Below, in pieces: positions 50,018-62,608 of a DNA stretch of 64,000 bases. The position numbers and the translations under genes are program-made. The stretch's first letter is position 1. Every line of letters starts with the position of its first letter. The stretch is from positions 558,001 through 622,000 of the forward strand of contig NW_027043829.1 in the NCBI RefSeq assembly GCF_037102585.1. The letters run 5' to 3'. Under the pieces are notes generated by a model, which was not told the DNA's origin, searched no databases, and saw nothing but the letters and a program-made list of their open reading frames with translations. Origin of the DNA: Saccharomycopsis crataegensis. Taxonomy: Eukaryota; Ascomycota; Saccharomycetes; Ascoideales; Saccharomycopsidaceae.

Positions 50018-51281
50018 CTTTGGGAAATCAAAGATAAAGTCCAACAAATATTGATAATTGAGATAGAAATCAGGAATAATAATAACAAGAGCTATCTCTC
50101 CTCCCAGGCTAAAAAGAATTCCAGCAATTGATGGGTGAAACTAACAGTGTTAACTTGAGTTGACACCGTCGTTGGCGCAGTCTGCCAGGCTTTTTTTTTT
50201 TTTTTTCACTGTGATTTTTTGTAGGCATTGATTGCCCGGAGATGCCAGGTGTTCAACATGACAGGATACGTCCTCACTTTGACACATTGTGATTATTTAG
50301 ATCTTTACATTTATATATATATATATGTCATTTATAGAAAGTGGAAAGTTTTCGATTCTGTTGACATTGGTACTTTTCAATCTTAGAAATTGTATTGAAA
50401 TTTTATTCGGAATTCTAACGAACTGTAATATAAACTTGGTCTCATGTTAATCGACGGATTGAGAGCCTTATATTAAAATTCGATCTACTAATGATTGTAA
50501 CGAATAAAATAAAATGAATTGCTAAAGTAAGTATAAATACTGTAAAAAGGTTTAAGCGTGTCCTTTTAAAATAAGAATAATAAAATTGGAAAAACGAGAA
50601 AGATCGTTCTATTTAAGTAGTTTGATCTTCTCTTAGAACTATTATATTGTTCTAGAAGATAATAGAAGATAATAGAAGATAGTATAAAGTTATATAAAGC
50701 AATAGAATAATTGTCCTGGCATGTCCAAGAAACCTTATTAGGAAATTCTTCAAAATACTACGATGCTCCACGAAGAATTATTAGTGAACTAATGCATCCT
50801 AGAAGTACGTTGACAATAGTATTATGATACCTTGGGCATGACTTATGCTACACGAACAATAACAAAATTCAATCGTGGAGTTTACTTATCCATTGACAAT
50901 CAAAACATTTTACAATTAAAAGCTGTCTGTTTATATTTATAGTACAATAACAATATTCACATAATAAACCTTCTAGAATGATAATCTGATGAAGAAGCTT
51001 CTATAACAAGAAATACCTAAAAAAAAAAATAGAAAAAAAAAAAAAATTAATAATAATAATAATAATAATAATATATATATACATAACATAATAATAATAA
51101 TAATAATGATAATTTGCAACATTAATCCACAAACACAACCAGTTTTTTTTCTCATTTGGTATTCCCAAATTATCAGAATCAATGAGCAAAGTAATCCTTA
51201 ATGACAAAGATAATTCAGAAGATAATAATCTCTAAATGACAAATAATAATCACAAAATAAAAAAGTCAGCCCCCCTCCTCT
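50018..51281. other. gap: mannosidase upstream region
   Basis: AT-rich with small repeats: three copies of AATAGAAGAT near 50653-50681, AAT triplet runs at 51048-51069 and 51092-51107, and a TA run. I see no gene. Confidence 0.5.
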
Positions 51282-52952
51282 CTACATCTCTTCAGCGGTC
51301 AAATCAGATTTGATAATAAATGGCCGGCCTCTCCAATCAATCGTGGTACCCACCATCGCGTACACCCAGATCGGAAATGCCAAGATTTCTCTCATAAACC
51401 AATAGAAACTCCATACTAGCACTCTGAAACACTGGCGGGTGAAACCCGACTTATTAAACCTCGACCATCTTGGCGAGTGAAGCAACAATTCTAGATCGAA
51501 AAACCGATTATAATCAGGCTCAGTGAAAAATGGCCGGATATAGTTACTGGAGTTCATGATCCGTGAATCTTCCGCCGCCGAATATTTCAATAATAACGCA
51601 AATTGCAAGTAATCGGTGAGATACCAGACTATAAAATGGAAAAATAACCACGATATCGAGAATTTCTGCTGGAAGAATAACACCGACACCGCAAACGTCC
51701 CATAAATCCCTGCGACGATAGATTCGGTGGTAGGTTCAAGTATCGTTGCCGCTAATACCATGTATTTTCTCACTCTTAGCCATCTAGATCTTCGCAAGAT
51801 ATAATCTTTTATACTACTGTTTCTATTCCCCAATGGTTGAATCACACAATCCCCCGTCAACCCTGTACGGCCACCGATATCCCACAACGCAATGGCGATC
51901 ATATTATCCTCACCAATGAATTTCGAGAAATACCGGATCCCATACCCTTTGGTGGAACCATAATAAGCGGCGTCCTTCAGCAAATCACCACTTTCCCCAT
52001 CAACGCTGGGCATTTGTCCTCGGCCAATGTGCTGCACTGCCATATCGATATCCGAACGTCGATAAAGATTGGATTTCCCATTGACGCAAGGGGCAACGGC
52101 CCATCTATCGAACCCCACGTAAAATTTCGCGTGTGAAGTCTTAAGAAATACTTCGTCCAATTTCGACCCAATGTTCGACCACCACGATGGTCCCATTAGT
52201 AACTGTGACGATTTCAACGATACCGCCAACGGTAAATGATGCACCACTTTCACCGGTTTCCCCTGACCAGTACGACGATCATAAGTTTGTCGACCATTAT
52301 CTAACGAATGGTGCAATGCGTGCACCGATCTTAATAATGTCCCATTCGAAGCCCATACGTTCGAATCCATCACCCAGATGATATCGTGTTTCGCGGCAAC
52401 AAACCCTTTGGCAAGATTATTGATTTTCGGGTTGGGACCGTAATGGTCAGGATTATTGGGATCGCCAATCATGAGCCGGGCATCGATGTTAGGATACTTG
52501 TCGATCAAGGTTTCGACAATAGGGATCACCGGATCTTTGGGGTCTTCGACACAAAACAACACTTCGAGCTTGGAAGTTGGGTAGTATTGAACAAATGAAC
52601 TTTCAAGACATGATTCCACTTGGGCATCAATACCTTTTAGCGGACGGATTATCGTCACCCCTTCGACGGACCCTAGGTCTGACGATGATGATGATGATGG
52701 CGGCGTGGCAATATCAGTAATGGAATGGTTAAACTTCCTGAAGATTTCCACCACCCCTAGATAGGCCAAGGATAATACCACAAAGTACCATATCAAGAAG
52801 ATTACCGCGAAACCGTACGTGAGGTTGGAGATTTCTGACGATGATGACAATGAAGGTGATGATGGTGATTTGTCGTTGGCGATCGCCAATCCCATGATGC
52901 TGGGTAGTGGTAGTACCAACTGGACAAATATGTATTGCGATGGGAACAGCAT
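51282..52952 (-). CDS. HSX11: ceramide glucosyltransferase (glucosylceramide synthase)
   Basis: 556 residues, family GT21. It transfers glucose from UDP-glucose to ceramide in the Golgi/ER membrane. Visible features are an N-terminal membrane helix (GFAVIFLIWYFVVLSLAYLG) and VTIIRPLKGID at the start of the transferase fold. EVLFCVEDP and WVMDSNVW (about residue 195) hold the D1/D2-type aspartates. The end of the catalytic part has RRSRWLRVRKY, the (Q/R)xxRW motif, and C-terminal hydrophobic segments follow. The gene is absent from S. cerevisiae but present in Candida and Komagataella, so it helps place the organism. Confidence 0.92.
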   Translation of the reverse strand: MLFPSQYIFVQLVLPLPSIMGLAIANDKSPSSPSLSSSSEISNLTYGFAVIFLIWYFVVLSLAYLGVVEIFRKFNHSITDIATPPSSSSSSDLGSVEGVTIIRPLKGIDAQVESCLESSFVQYYPTSKLEVLFCVEDPKDPVIPIVETLIDKYPNIDARLMIGDPNNPDHYGPNPKINNLAKGFVAAKHDIIWVMDSNVWASNGTLLRSVHALHHSLDNGRQTYDRRTGQGKPVKVVHHLPLAVSLKSSQLLMGPSWWSNIGSKLDEVFLKTSHAKFYVGFDRWAVAPCVNGKSNLYRRSDIDMAVQHIGRGQMPSVDGESGDLLKDAAYYGSTKGYGIRYFSKFIGEDNMIAIALWDIGGRTGLTGDCVIQPLGNRNSSIKDYILRRSRWLRVRKYMVLAATILEPTTESIVAGIYGTFAVSVLFFQQKFSISWLFFHFIVWYLTDYLQFALLLKYSAAEDSRIMNSSNYIRPFFTEPDYNRFFDLELLLHSPRWSRFNKSGFTRQCFRVLVWSFYWFMREILAFPIWVYAMVGTTIDWRGRPFIIKSDLTAEEM

Positions 52953-53094
52953 TGTTTTTTTCTGTTTTTTTTGTTTTTCTTGTTGATTATATCATTGAGC
53001 ACAGTTGTTGTTCATTGATCTTCAATGGTGTAATGAATGTAATTATTTGTATAAACATCGATTTATTTAACATGTCCACCAAGAAAAAAAACTA

Positions 53095-53132
<38 letters not shown>

Positions 53133-53461
53133 CCGAAACTTCCAAGCAGCGACTCCACCACAAGTGTATTATTATTACTACACAGTGGGCATTTTCTACG
53201 ACTTCTGTAGATATATAAGAATGGTATAATATAATTAACAATTAACACAACTATGATTGAAACAAAAGAAGGGGGAAAAATAAATAAATATATGTATATA
53301 GTATAAATAGCAAAAAAAAAAAAAATATTACCAAATTTTTCAGCAAATTAAACAACCAAGAACAAAAGGAAGAACCGGGGGGAAATAAAAAAAAAAAAAA
53401 AAAAAAGAAAAGAGAAGAAGAGAGAGAAAAAAAAAAAAAAAAAAAGATAAAGTTACATATA
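52953..53461. other. gap with long poly(A) runs
   Basis: It contains a 34-A run at 53096-53129 and two further A runs (about 53388-53406 and 53427-53445), between the LMO1 3' end and the HSX11 promoter. Confidence 0.6.
53096..53129 (+). repeat. poly(A) tract of 34
   Basis: Uninterrupted A run about 140 bp 5' of the ceramide glucosyltransferase ATG. Such tracts exclude nucleosomes in yeast promoters. Assembly length may be inexact. Confidence 0.9.
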
Positions 53462-55930
53462 TCAGGTATAGTAGAAATTGCTACCAATCGCCGCTAATTC
53501 ATCATAACTGTAATCAAACTCGTCCTCTTCAATAGCCAGAGAAAGCGTACTGGAGTCTTCGAAAGTTTCTGGGCTCTTTATTTTATTCCTCTTCAATTCA
53601 TTTCGATAACTCTTCTTCAAAATATTATTGAATGAATCACCACCATTAGAATTCTTCGAATCCAAAGAGTATTCGTTGCTCAAAATGTTTTGGAAATCAC
53701 GCTTGATGAGCTTGTCAAAATTGTCGAATTTGATGTCGTCAAGTTGTTGGATCAAGAATTCATGCATGGTTTTATCGTCCACTTTATGGTTATCGATGGT
53801 GACGTCGTTGATGTTGAAGTTGAAAATGGTGTTAGGTAAGTTCATACTCTCAATGGCATAAATATCCTTCAACAGAGAAAACTGCATCCCCCGCTTGATA
53901 TCGAACAATTTCTCCATGTGTGATTTGGTTTCCGTGGTGACGTTGGCGAAATTGAATTTGTTAATTAACAACATCAAAGAATCGATCCAAAGCATCGAAC
54001 TGTGCTTGTTGTCAATGTAGAAAGTGAAAAACGCGTCGTTTTCATGATTGATAAGAGAAATTTTCGTAGTTCTGTTACCTGAGCCCATCCGGATGAATCT
54101 TTGATAAACCGAACCAAGGTTCTGTCTTTGTTTGGAGTAACCTTCCATTACCGACGAGCTACTAATAGACACCGCACCACTAGACACCGACTTATCATCA
54201 TTGATGACAATTCTCTTGATCGATCGGATAGGAATTTGATGACTGTTGTCAGTATCCAAATCCATGTGATTACCATTATGGAACGCTTGATTTTCCGAAA
54301 TTTTTCTATAAAGGATGGAAGTCTTGTTGGTCGATAACGCCATGTAAATTCTTTTCTTTAATTTCAGTTTATTAGTAGAATTCATGCTGAAGTTGCTGCT
54401 GGCAGTGCTGAAATCAGGATCATCGTCGTAACACAAGCACCCCACCGACAATTCGTTGAAACGTTCATTGATAATGAAAAACTTGAGATTTTCAATAAGA
54501 AGCTCGTCGAAACCATTCAAGTCTTTCGAGCTCATGACGTTCATGTATTGATTATCTCTAAGGAACCCTGATTCGATGTTTCGAATATCTCCATAAGACA
54601 ACGCCAACGATTTTTTTTGCACCGGGGCAAAACTTTTAGCATGGAGTAGTAACGAGTTGATGAACTTCATATCCAACTTGAGCAATTCCAACATTGCTGT
54701 GATATCATTGGCACCGGTACTGTCGGCGTGGGATTCTTCCCAATACACCAACGCCTTGCTGGCCAATAACGCGAAGATTTGATCGAAATAGAGAATGTAT
54801 TTGTGGTAAATTTCGGTGTTTTTGGTATTATTGATGGCGTTGTGCGAATGAAGCAATTGGGAGATTTCGAACAACATCTTGTTCATTGGGAATCTTTTTG
54901 CTTCGGACGACACGAGTAAATATTGTTGTTTACATTTCAATTTGAAGCGGTTGACCGAGGGTTTGATGAGGAAAGTGATCACGGTGAAAATTACCGGGAA
55001 TGAGAAGTGGGAGACGATATAAGCGCTAGGGTTTTTAGAGAACCCCAATTTGTGGAAAAGCACGGAAGTATCCTTGTATTTCCCCAAAGAATTACCGACG
55101 TTCAAATGGTTGAAGTTTTTAATCGATTGAACGAGGGTGTTCAATATGGTTTGATGAAGCTGATTGTTGTGAATGTCCACGGTAGTGGAGGCTAAATTGT
55201 CGAGAATCATTGCAAACGCTTTGATGTAACAGGTGTTAAAGATACTGTATAACTTAGTGCTGACGGGGAATGCCACGACCCCGGTATGGTTAGCGTTGAA
55301 CTGGGATTTTTCAAAAATGTCGTTGATGAGCTCAAAGATGTTTTCTTGACAAAAGATCATGAATATCTTAAGAGCATAATTGGTACGTTCTATTGGGGCG
55401 CAGATCATGGTGATCAACATCACGAATTCGATCGATGACGGGGCCAAATTTCTGCTGGTGGACTGGAGTCTTTTGGGGATATTCTCGACGATTTGGGGGT
55501 GTTTGATAAGAACCGACATGAATGTCTTGTAGATGTCGCCGGGGGCGGCAGCATTGACCTCTAGGTTTTCGAATGAAACCAAGTCAGTTTTAAGGAGGGA
55601 GTTGATGATCGAGTACGGGGCGTCATCGAAGGGGTTCAAGATGGCGTTATTGACGATGGCGGCGACAAAGTTGTAATCGCATAAATATTTTGACAAGCCG
55701 GTGGAGTTTTCAGGCAAGAAATGGGTGAGGTTGGAGAGAGTGGCGATGGAGTTAGCCTTTTCTTTGTCGTGGGAGGGAAAGGCGATGATGTTTCTATGTA
55801 AAAGATCGAGGAACGAGAGCGCCATATTCAGGGATAGTTTGTGGGAGCCATTGCTGGAGCGGATTTCTTTTAGGTAGTGGTTGATACTGGAGGAGTCTTT
55901 GAAAGGCGGGTCTGAGGAGGTCATTATCAT
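53462..55930 (-). CDS. LMO1: ELMO-family protein (Lmo1-like), Rho5 exchange-factor partner
   Basis: 822 residues (S. cerevisiae Lmo1 about 665). Mostly helical, consistent with an armadillo-like N-terminal half. A PH domain of the ELMO type spans about residues 500-660: LKLKKRIYMALSTNKTSILY, IPIRSIKRIVIND, and FFTFYIDNKHSSMLWIDSLM before LLINKFNF. The last segment parallels the xIWTDGLNxLLG signature of ELMO PH domains. The C-terminal tail is charged. Lmo1 with Dck1 activates Rho5 in oxidative stress and mitophagy signalling. The assignment rests on overall layout and the PH match. Confidence 0.6.
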   Translation of the reverse strand: MIMTSSDPPFKDSSSINHYLKEIRSSNGSHKLSLNMALSFLDLLHRNIIAFPSHDKEKANSIATLSNLTHFLPENSTGLSKYLCDYNFVAAIVNNAILNPFDDAPYSIINSLLKTDLVSFENLEVNAAAPGDIYKTFMSVLIKHPQIVENIPKRLQSTSRNLAPSSIEFVMLITMICAPIERTNYALKIFMIFCQENIFELINDIFEKSQFNANHTGVVAFPVSTKLYSIFNTCYIKAFAMILDNLASTTVDIHNNQLHQTILNTLVQSIKNFNHLNVGNSLGKYKDTSVLFHKLGFSKNPSAYIVSHFSFPVIFTVITFLIKPSVNRFKLKCKQQYLLVSSEAKRFPMNKMLFEISQLLHSHNAINNTKNTEIYHKYILYFDQIFALLASKALVYWEESHADSTGANDITAMLELLKLDMKFINSLLLHAKSFAPVQKKSLALSYGDIRNIESGFLRDNQYMNVMSSKDLNGFDELLIENLKFFIINERFNELSVGCLCYDDDPDFSTASSNFSMNSTNKLKLKKRIYMALSTNKTSILYRKISENQAFHNGNHMDLDTDNSHQIPIRSIKRIVINDDKSVSSGAVSISSSSVMEGYSKQRQNLGSVYQRFIRMGSGNRTTKISLINHENDAFFTFYIDNKHSSMLWIDSLMLLINKFNFANVTTETKSHMEKLFDIKRGMQFSLLKDIYAIESMNLPNTIFNFNINDVTIDNHKVDDKTMHEFLIQQLDDIKFDNFDKLIKRDFQNILSNEYSLDSKNSNGGDSFNNILKKSYRNELKRNKIKSPETFEDSSTLSLAIEEDEFDYSYDELAAIGSNFYYT

Positions 55931-58481
55931 TGGTGAGTGGGAGGTGGAATGGAATGAAAAGAAATGAAATGAAATGAAATAAAACGAAATGATAATGGAG
56001 ATAATAATCGATAAGTTATATACGGGGAAAACAACTGGTTTTTATTTTTTTGGAAGGAGGAAAAAACCAAAAGAAAATTGAGTTTGGGCGAATGCGGCAG
56101 GCGGCGGCGCCGTCAAAGGTTAAACGGAGGGGGTGGAAGGACGAAGGAAGGAAGTTACGCCAGTTGGAAGAAAGGAAGATCTTTGCTTGATTGATTGATC
56201 GCCGATGAGCAGCGGTGGGTGTTCTATTACGACATTACTGCTGCCAGCTATATATATATATATTATATTATATATTATATATAATACTCACCCAGTCTCT
56301 CCTAACAAACATAGACTGAGAGATATACTATCCCACGCTGTTCCAACCAACCGTATTGTTGGCCAAACAAATTGGCGAGTTTTGCGATCTGTGTGGTTTA
56401 TTCCCAAAAGGGCAAAAAGAAAAAAGAAAGACAAAAAAAAAGGAAAAAAAAAAAAAAAAAATATACAAAAACAACAAGAAAAACAGAAAGCTTATTCTCG
56501 ATCTATTGTCTTGATTTCTATCTGTTTGGAATAATCTGGGCCTATTTCAATTTATGTTAGTGCATAGAATAGAAAACAAACATACTTTGGTATAAGCCAC
56601 AATACCGAGAACATCCAAGACATGAATGAATAGTTGATATGTCTGTATGTATGTTATCAGGGTTGGGATACTAAACACAACAGCATTTGGCTAAATGCAG
56701 TCCCATTAAAAAATTGCTCTTATCACGCATTGGGGCGTGTTCTAGAAGACACTTATTATGTTCAGTAATGTGTACATTGACACCAACAACAACATTTACG
56801 AACCGTCTTTGGCTATATATAGTTCTATACAAAAGGGATGATTATCGGTACCGATACAACACAACAGGCTATTATTCTTGACAAATCTCTTGTGATGCCC
56901 CCCTCAAACACGGCTCCACCAAATGCACCAAATTCTATTCTCGGACTTCTTGTTCAGTGATAACGAAAATCTTTTATTTTAGTGCTGTATGGAAGATCCA
57001 CCACTAACCCAAATCGAGTTGGCAATGCTATTGAGTATATTTGCACAGTAAGAATTTGATACAAGCTTTATTCGCGTCGATCAACATTCAACCATATATA
57101 TATATATATATATATATATTGGCGCCAAAGGTAACCAAGCCAACAACAATACAGATATTCACCAGGTTTGGGTTACAACGTGTTTTTTTTTTCAAACTCT
57201 TTTTTTTTTCCCCTCAAGAACCTTTTCCCCAAAGTTTTTTTTGCCTTATTTTTCAGCGATATTTTTCACTGACCCTTATTTCACTAGTTTAGCTAGTAGC
57301 CAACTCCAGCAGCCATGTATGGTAGAAGCCAGAGGCACGCGGATGGAATCCAACGGTATTGGCAAGGTGACACACACACATCGCAGCTAAAGGCTACTAC
57401 TTACTGTAGCTATTAGTAGTGGCAGAAGTTGTCTTTTTCAGAATCATCAAATTAAATTAACCAACCAAATTATCTATCACTTTAATCAACATTTGTAAAG
57501 AAGTGTCCCCCCCCCCCTATCCCACTTTCCATTCTTTCTTTTTCTTTTTTTTTTTTTTTTTTCCATTCCCTTAAATATAGAAGCCAACTTAAAAAACGTT
57601 GTAATTATCAACAGAAGAATAGAAATTAATGCGACAAATTAGGCGAGAGACGCCTGTGCATATTGAAAACATCAAACTTTGGGGGGGCTACAGCTTGACT
57701 AAGTTACACACACACCCCACACACCACACCTACCACCTTGGCAGAAATGCTTGATACCAGGGTACTGCTAAAACAGAAACGGGCTATTTCTCTTTTTCTT
57801 TTTTTTCTTTTGAAACAAAAGACAGTCCACCTCAATCCTCTAATGGGTGTTTATGTTATTATAGTGCGATTGTCAGTACATTAATCTGCAGTGGATAAGA
57901 CAACAAACAGTGTAAAATCAGGTTATAATTTTAATTTTCCAACGGCTTTGATGGGGGGTGGGGATGAATGATGATTATCATTATCATTATTATTATTATT
58001 GTTGTTGTTGTTATTATTAAAAAATATTGTATTGTGTTGTAATAATAGAGGTAGAAACTGGGACGGACGAACCAACGAACGAATCAAGCAAGCAGTGTTG
58101 TAGAGAGACATATGGATGATGCGGAGACCCGGTTTCTGTTAATTGTTTTGGCGGCCGAAACTTAATGTCACAACAGATGGTGATTATTAAGTTGCCAACA
58201 GCTGTTTTGTTTTGTTTTGATTTGTTTTGTTAGACTTTAGGTTGGCATTATCACCCTGTATCGAAGGAAACTTTGTGGTTGCCGAACAGCAACAGCAACA
58301 ACAATTGAAGGGCATCATCATCACCACAACCCTAATTGCCATTACATTTCCGTCACCAGTGAAATTTGATGCTTGTACATATGCATATTCTTCTTATATA
58401 ATCATTATATTGTATTTCTTTTGGAATACGCTTGAGGGAAAAATTTTTTGAGAGCGTATTCACTGTCCTTTAATTAATTAA

Positions 58482-58482
58482 T

Positions 58483-58514
<32 letters not shown>

Positions 58515-58516
58515 TC
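58482..58516 (+). repeat. (TTTC)n microsatellite
   Basis: About nine tetranucleotide units in the region upstream of GPA2. Confidence 0.9.
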
Positions 58517-59362
58517 GTTATTCCTATCCATCCGTCTTATCCGAGGGAGGTTGGCAAGTGAAGCGGCAAGTTGGACAACAGGCAATAACTGACACACACG
58601 CACACGCACACAGAGGCTTCCCTCATCATCAATCAATCGGTGCCATATATACCTCATAGATAATATAAATATAAATATAAATATAATATATATAATATAT
58701 ACACAGGATGAACGGTGGTGGGGGTTTCACGCGGGATAATGCATACTGCTGCAATGATCACACACCACAAGCAGTCATCAGCCAGGCCGGGTAAATCCTG
58801 GGACGAGAGCCGCCAACCACCAATATCGTTTTCGCTATTATCATTATTGATCGAAGGAGCAGCCTACTAAACAGTCAGCTCCCCCAGTGCTATAATTCCT
58901 TCCTCTCTCTCTCCCTCCCTCAATTTGCCGGGGTTCAAACCATTCCAGGGTTGAATCTTTCTTTCTTGCTGCCGCGGCGGTTTTTTTTTCTGATGCGCAG
59001 AAAGAAGAAGAAAAAACAGACAAAAAATAAAAAACAGACAAAAACAGCCCAACCAACTGGCTGAATCTCCCCAATGTGTCATTACAGGTCATCTCCAACC
59101 CATTGACTCTCAATTCAATTCGTGCCAACTTCCTTATTGCTATTTATACATATATCATATATCTCTCGAACTCTCTCTCACACACAGACACAAACACACA
59201 CCATTAGATATAGACAACAATCTTGATTCCTACCTTCAAAAAAAAATTACCTGTCATCTGCTGCAGATATCCATCATATATATCTTACCCATCCTCATTG
59301 CTTGACATTCTTTCTCGTTTCATTTTCACACTCTCTGCCAATTGCAATTTTATACTAGATCC

Positions 59363-59366
<4 letters not shown>

Positions 59367-59399
<33 letters not shown>
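59367..59399 (+). repeat. (TA)n run abutting the GPA2 start codon
   Basis: About 16 TA units end directly at the ATG, so the immediate leader of the mRNA would be AU repeat if transcription starts upstream. Confidence 0.85.
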
Positions 59400-59401
<2 letters not shown>

Positions 59402-59570
59402 GGGCTCGTGTTTATCTACGTCGGATACCCCAGAAAAGCACCATCCGCCAGCAACCGCGTCCAATACCACCACTGGTCGTAGCAAGGATAATCAAAACAC
59501 CCACGCCATCACCACCACCAATCGTGGCAATAGTGCCTCACAAAATTTGAATACCAGTGCTATAACCAAC

Positions 59571-59622
<52 letters not shown>

Positions 59623-60866
59623 AAAATAAAAAGCTTGCCAATGAGCTCCACCAAAAATCTGGCCAACCACACCCATCATCAGCCAATCCTGCAACATCAA
59701 CAACCGACAATAACACTTCTTCAACATTAGTTTCCAGCGACGCTGGTGGTATAATAGATAAAAACCCCTCTGACAAGGAATTCAAGATCTTGTTATTAGG
59801 GTCCGGAGAAAGTGGTAAATCGACAATCCTCAAACAAATGAAAATCTTGCACCAAAACGGCTACACCAAGGAAGAATTACTTGACTATAAACCATTTGTG
59901 TTTCGTAATGTTTTAGATTGCGCCAAAGCCATTGCCAAATGCTATCAGGATTATAATTATCCCATCTCCATGGACGTCGCATTGGTTCACCAAACTGTGG
60001 GAACCGTGGTGAAAAATGGGGTTGCCTTACCCAATGACGCCGATAACTCTGATAATGACGACGATTTTGACGACACAGTGCATCCATTAACTTCCGAAGC
60101 TATTCAATATATTCTTGACGCAACAGTATCCAGTGATCCAAACCAACTGTTCGATGAAAAATTATGTGCCTCTATCGCGTCCTTATGGAAAGCTAACTCC
60201 ACCAAAAACTTACTCATTGTTCACAAGGATGACTTTTATTTGATGGACTCTGCCAAATATTTTTTCCAGAATTTAAAGAGAATATCCCTGAAAAATTACA
60301 TGCCCGATGTCACCGATGTTCTCCGGACCAGAAAGAAGACCTCCGGTATCTTTGAAACTCGATTCAATATGGGTTCTTCTAAAATTCATATGGTCGACGT
60401 TGGTGGCCAAAGATCCGAACGTAAAAAATGGATCCATTGCTTTGATAACGTCACGATCATTATCTTTTGTGTCTCATTATCAGAATACGATCAAACCTTG
60501 CTAGAAGAAAAATCCCAGAACCGTTTGGAAGAATCCCTTGTATTGTTTGACTCGGTGGTAAATTCCAGATGGTTCAGCAGAACCTCGATTGTGTTGTTCT
60601 TGAATAAAATCGATGTGTTTGCCGAAAAATTACAACATTCTCCTTTGGAGAAATATTTCCCTGACTACACTGGTGGTAACGATATCACCAAGGCAGCAAA
60701 GTACGTTTTGTGGAGATTCAAGCAAGTTAACCGATCCAAACTCAATATGTTCCCTCATATTACCCAGGCAACCGATACCAAAAATATTAAGGTTGTGTTT
60801 GCTGCGGTTGAAGAAACAATTTTACAGAATAGTTTGAAAGATAGTGGGATCATCACTATCAATTAA
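59400..60866 (+). CDS. GPA2: heterotrimeric G-protein alpha subunit Gpa2
   Basis: 488 residues. MGSCLSTS gives Gly2 for myristoylation and Cys4 for palmitoylation. An N-terminal tail of about 120 residues carries Thr and Asn runs (AAC repeat at 59582-59620). The G boxes are GSGESGKST (134-142), DVGGQ (333-337, catalytic Gln337), LNKID (about 401-405) and TQATDT near the end. The [20 protein letters not shown] segment and the ending [13 protein letters not shown] match Gpa2 rather than Gpa1. It couples the glucose receptor Gpr1 to adenylate cyclase. Codon 297 is CTG where Ser would suit the family. Confidence 0.95.
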
Positions 60867-61162
60867 TTTTTTGATTCCTTCCAAAAATTTGTTAAAAAAA
60901 GAGAAAAAGAAAGAGAAAGAGAAAGAGAAAGAGAAAAAAAAAACATTCTTTAAAAGAGTTTTTACAATTGCCAGAAAGCTTCATCGCCCCCCTCCATCTA
61001 TCATAAGACATTGATTGTTAATTTCTTTTGTGTTTCACTTTAATGATGGCATTTTTTTTTTCCCTTTCTCTTTTTGAATCTTTATGATTGTTATTGTGTT
61101 ATTATTTTTTTGCTCTTTTATTCATTTTTTTTTTTTTTTATTATTATTTTCATGTTTCTTTG

Positions 61163-61210
<48 letters not shown>

Positions 61211-61510
61211 TATCATTTGCCTAACAAAAAATTACACGCTTTCTTATTTCCTTCTGTTGTGTTTTCCTCATTATATTTTTGTTGACTATTTATTATTTCA
61301 TAATAATTTCAAACATCTATTAAAACCAATGATCATTTTGGGAAATAACTATTGTAGATGAAACCACCCAGTATGCATTAATTAATTACTGTAGGTTTTG
61401 TGTAACCCATTTTCAACATGAAAAAAAAAAAAAAAAATTTTACAATATATACAGATTGCAGAGATATTTATTAATAATATCAGGAAAAAACTCTAGCCAT
61501 AATTAAAATC
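60867..61510. other. gap with GAGAAA and ACT repeats
   Basis: GPA2 3' flank and lipase promoter. It has GAGAAA units at about 60910-60940, T runs, and an ACT triplet run at 61168-61210. I see no gene. Confidence 0.55.
61168..61210 (+). repeat. (ACT)n triplet repeat
   Basis: About 14 triplets in the spacer upstream of the lipase gene. Confidence 0.9.
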
Positions 61511-61757
61511 ATGCAATTTATATCAACACTCCTCCTCCTCCTCCTTCTTCTTCTCTATTATTTTCTTCCGATTTTTGCAATTAATCGTCCTGAATCACCG
61601 ACCATCGCCAATGCTTTGTACCTTGATCTTTTAGACTCCGTGAAATACGAGAAAATCAGCACTTGCATCAAATATAGCAGGCTCTACCACAACAATAACA
61701 ATTATCAGTTAGAACCAGAGACCATCAGAGAACGATGTTTGGAGACCGCTGATGATA

Positions 61758-61793
<36 letters not shown>

Positions 61794-62555
61794 ATTATTC
61801 ATATTGTGATGGGTTGAGGTATATAAAGATCCTAAGCCATGCCGATACCCGGTTCACCAACTCGGGGTATATTGCCATCGACGATATTTCTAAAAGAATT
61901 GTATTGGTGTTTAAAGGATCCAAGACCTGGATTGATTGGCTAGTGGATTTGAGTTTTTTCCTCGTGGAGTATCGTCCTAATTTAGAATCATTAGTGACTT
62001 TTGATCAACGGTACCGTCGGTTTTGTGGTGGCGGTGGCGGTAAAGCTGAAGCTGAAGGTGACAACGCAGTAAAGTGCCAAGTCCATAAAGGTTTCCAACG
62101 TGCCATGGGGTCGTTGTTTCCCAGCCATTATCAAACAATATTGGGATTATCCCACCAATATCCAGATTATGAATTGTGGATTTGTGGCCATTCTTTAGGA
62201 GGGGCCATGGCGATTTTTGCAGGAATCGAGTATAAATTGTTGGGATTAAATCCCGTGGTGCTTACTGCAGGAAGTCCCAAAGTTGGCAATTACCACATGT
62301 CGTTATTCATTGATAATTTGTTTAATTCTCAACGGTTGTATAATACAGTGTTATCAGGAGACAACGAAAAATATGAAACGTTCAAACGGCAAAATGGAGC
62401 GTTTCTAAGAATCAGGCATCTTGGAGATGTGGTGCCTAAATTACCACCCGATAAAATCTTTTATCGACATACCGGGGTGGAATTGTGTATCATGAAAAAA
62501 ACTTTACCTCAAGCTCTTGAAGATGTGAAGATTATAGAAAGAAATTTTACTTTAT

Positions 62556-62608
<53 letters not shown>

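Larger units (their letters stand above)
55931..59399. other. 3.5 kb gene-free region between LMO1 and GPA2
   Basis: The longest non-coding stretch in the window. No open frame looks like protein. It is full of simple sequence: TA runs (56250-56285, 57096-57119), poly(T) and poly(A), a C run near 57507-57517, CA patches, and TTTC at 58482-58516. Short islands of mixed composition lie between. It probably holds an extended GPA2 promoter or 5' leader. A non-coding RNA or another chromosomal element is possible. Confidence 0.55.

Noticed and set aside
57041-57292. Frames inside the LMO1-GPA2 gap as genes
   Set aside because: They translate TA and T runs ([15 protein letters not shown]) and contain nothing domain-like.
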